Assembly (NCBI GenBank): GCA_030522415.1
Contig: CM060112.1
Location: forward strand, 13,811,227 to 13,875,226
Reading direction: 5' to 3'
DNA: 64,000 nucleotides
Source: Channallabes apus
Taxonomy: Eukaryota > Chordata > Actinopteri > Siluriformes > Clariidae
Shown: one piece after another, positions 61,824 through 64,000 of the stretch
Position numbering within the stretch: position 1 is the stretch's first letter
Layout: every line of letters begins with the position of its first letter
Program-made: the position numbers and the translations under genes
Notes under the pieces: model-generated
What the model saw: only the letters and a program-made list of their open reading frames with translations
What the model was told of the DNA's origin: nothing
Databases searched by the model: none

Positions 61824-62648
61824 AAAAAGAAAGAAACGTCCTCTGACTTTCAACTGTTTTTACTTTCAGTAAACTTAATGTGTAAATATTTGTATGAACA
61901 CTAAAAGAGTCGACACCATAAGAAATAAATTAAAAATGTTTCCCAATGTGTCCCTGAACGAAGGGAGGCTCAAAATCAGTCAGTACCAGTCAGTATCTGG
62001 TGGCCACCAGCTGCTTGAAGTACTGCAGTGCATCTCCTCCTCATGGACTGGACCAGATTTGTCAGTTCTTGCTGTGAGATGGAGGGATTGTGTGTTCCTG
62101 GTGTGACTCGAGCAGTTGTTGTGGCCATCCTGTACCTGTCACGCAGGTGTGATATTCGGATGTACCCATCCTGTGCAGGTGTTGTTACACGTGGTCTTCC
62201 ACTGCGAGGATGATCAGCTGTCCTTCCTGTCTCCCTGTAGCGCCGTCTTAGGCGTCTCACGGTGCGGACATGGCGATTTATTGTCCTAGCCACATCAGCA
62301 GTCCTCATGCCTCCCTGCAGCATGCCTAATGCACGTTCACGCAGATAAGCAGGGACCCTGGGCATCTTTCTTTGGGTGTTTTTCACAGTCGGTAGACAAG
62401 TCTCTTTAGTGTCCTGCGTTTTTAGAACTGTGACCTTAAATGCCTACTTTCTGTAAGCTGTTAAGGTCTTAACGACCATTCCACAGGTGCATGTTAATTA
62501 AATGATTATGGTTAATTGAACATGCATGGAAAACATTGTTTAAACCTTTTACAATGAAGATCTGTAAAGTCCTTGTAAAAGGATTTTTACAACATTATTG
62601 TTGAAATACACAGTCCTGAAAAAGGGGCGTTTCTTTTTTTGCTGAGTA
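61821..62648 (-). mobile_element. internally deleted Tc1-like element, copy 2
   Basis: Colinear with 35644-36471 in reverse. The tip at 62630-62648 is intact (TTTCTTTTTTTGCTGAGTA). The other tip is blurred into an A run next to a CA repeat. Confidence 0.88.
61976..62365 (-). CDS. catalytic-less Tc1-like transposase derivative, 129 aa
   Basis: The ATG at 62365 gives MPRVPAYLRERALGMLQGGM. The two-HTH DNA-binding domain with GRPR linker and the same internal junction (TPGTHNPSISQQELTN) match copy 1. A 2-base deletion near the end changes the last residues from GGHTRY to GGHQILTGTD. All catalytic residues are absent, as in copy 1. The frame is open throughout. It is likely DNA-binding only, with a repressor role as inference. 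Confidence 0.75.
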   Translation of the reverse strand: MPRVPAYLRERALGMLQGGMRTADVARTINRHVRTVRRLRRRYRETGRTADHPRSGRPRVTTPAQDGYIRISHLRDRYRMATTTARVTPGTHNPSISQQELTNLVQSMRRRCTAVLQAAGGHQILTGTD

Positions 62649-62654
62649 TTTATC

Positions 62655-63430
62655 CCTTAATAAATGAAATCATCATTTATAATCCGCATATGCTATTTTC
62701 TTTGTGTAATATTACAGGAAGACTCTTAAATAAACTTGATTTGTTACTTGATATGTCATTTAAAAAATTACATTGTATCATACTTGACAACCTTTTCAAC
62801 TAGACTCAAGGAAAGAGTGTTTAAACTACTCAGTTGTACTGGACTTTAAGGTAGTGTTCTCTGATCCGTGCCCGAACCCATAGTGTAAAAGCACATTAAG
62901 TCAAATGTTAAAGAATACTGCCACCTTCTGGTTGTTCATTAATCAAATTAATTTATTCTGGTTACACATGCTTGATTTATTTAAGTATTTTAAGTACTTT
63001 TAATTTCTTTTTATTACACTGATTACACAAGCCTTTCAACAACACCAATAATACATGGTTCTCCTAGCAAATTAATATGCTCACTTATGAATGGTCTTTA
63101 CTGTTGGCATGACACAGGACTGATAGGCATACTCATCTTCCTACATTTGCTTGTTATTATATTTCAGTATACCATAGTAATATCTGACAAAACACTGAAT
63201 CAGCAGACTTGGTGAAAATTAATATTTATCATTGTTCATTTTTTACCTTTACCACTGACCATGGTGTTAGTAATAATAATTCTGCTATGATACATGTTTA
63301 AGCAGTAGGGCTCACTAGTGAACCATGTGCTAAATAAAGCATTTTAAAGCATTAAATCAGCAGGGAAGTCTTCGTGAAGCCACATTACCAATAATTAACC
63401 ACAAACTACAAAAACCTTTATTCGTCAAAT
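62655..63430. other. intergenic, nothing recognised
   Basis: AT-rich, no supported feature. Confidence 0.4.
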
Positions 63431-63431
63431 G

Positions 63432-63820
63432 CATTTTACAAAAATTAATTCATTCATTTTCTATACCGCTTAATCCTGTGTTCAGGGTCGCGGGGGACCT
63501 GGAGCCTATCCCAGGAGACTTCGGGCACTAGGCGGGGTACACCCTGGACAGGGTGCCAATCCATCGCAGGGCACACACACATACACCCAATCACACACTA
63601 CGGGCATTTTAGGAACGCCAATTAGCCTAACCGGCATATCTTTGGACTGTGGGAGGAAACCGGAGTACCCGGAGGAAACCCACCAAGCACGGGGAGAACA
63701 TGCAAACTCCATGCACACAGAGACGGGAACCGAGCCTGGCCGGGGAATCGAACCCAGACCCTGGAGGTGCAAGGCGACAGTGCTAACCACTACACCACCG
63801 CGCCGCCATTTTACAAAAAT
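63432..63820 (-). mobile_element. tRNA-derived SINE with 14-bp target duplication
   Basis: The body spans 63446-63806, with the tRNA-like head on the right (inverse of GGTGTAGTGGTTAGCAC and GGTTCGATTCC) and the tail on the left. CATTTTACAAAAAT flanks both sides. It appears inserted at the edge of an L2 fragment. Confidence 0.9.
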
Positions 63821-64000
63821 GCTTGGCTAAATAAATACGTTTTTAGCCTAGACTTAAACACTGAGACTGTGTCTGAGTTCCGAACATTAACTGGAAGACT
63901 ATTCCATAACTTTGGGGCTTTGTAAGAAAAAGCTCTGCCCCCAGCTGTGGTTTTCATAATACACGGTACTGACATGCAGCTTGCAGACTTGATCAAAGTA
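63821..64000 (-). pseudogene. L2 ORF2 C-terminal fragment, cut by window end
   Basis: The minus frame reads IMKTTAGGRAFSYKAPKLWN and DTVSVFKSRLKTYLFSQAF, matching 44156-44371 of the large L2. The rest of the element is outside the window or truncated. Confidence 0.88.

Overview
This window is nuclear DNA from a ray-finned fish. The evidence is two intron-containing vertebrate genes with GT-AG exons, dense Tc1-like and hAT DNA transposons, L2 and L1/Tx1-type LINEs, tRNA-derived SINEs and many CA/TA/TATC microsatellites. The transposon mix would fit an otophysan such as a catfish, but that is a guess. There are no operons, CRISPR arrays or prokaryotic features. Most sequence is intron or intergenic DNA built of nested transposons.

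Two host genes are supported, both on the minus strand. (1) An MTSS1/MTSS2-family I-BAR gene: coding exon 1 at 33966-34037, exon 2 at 17755-17816 and exon 3 at 10313-10386, with introns of about 16.1 and 7.4 kb. The rest of the gene lies beyond the left edge. (2) A complete four-exon beta-tubulin gene most like thrombocyte/megakaryocyte TUBB1: exons 59412-59468, 58687-58795, 56643-56753 and 55250-56361, about 462 residues. A possible plus-strand terminal exon (1009-1080, with a poly(A) signal) and a possible two-exon antisense RNA (about 12.4-13.9 kb) lie inside the MTSS introns; both are weak.

Layout: 1-2.4 kb is mostly anonymous. From 2.4 to 9.55 kb, a TA-flanked DNA element has been split by a Tc1-like element and by an L1-type LINE with a 12-bp target duplication, and is followed by an L2 tail. 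From 9.6 to 34 kb lies the MTSS-family gene, whose introns hold a 450-bp direct duplication with a tRNA-Ile-derived SINE, a long-inverted-repeat element, duplicated DNA-element ends, an old Tc1-like copy and several hAT elements. From 34 to 42 kb there are three kinds of Tc1-like element, a SINE and a 1.1-kb imperfect palindrome. From 42.4 to 50.1 kb, a mariner/Tc1-like element is split by a nearly full L2 LINE, then comes another Tc1-like element and transposon ends. From 50 to 55 kb lie telomere-like degenerate repeats, an hAT MITE and a SINE. The tubulin gene occupies 55.2-59.5 kb. From 60 to 64 kb there are L2 tails, a second copy of the internally deleted Tc1-like element and a SINE inserted in L2 sequence.

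The most unusual signal is a pair of internally deleted Tc1-like elements (35644-36471 and 61821-62648). They share the same deletion and both keep an open frame that fuses the transposase DNA-binding domain to its C-terminal tail with no catalytic residues. That is the architecture expected of a transposition repressor.
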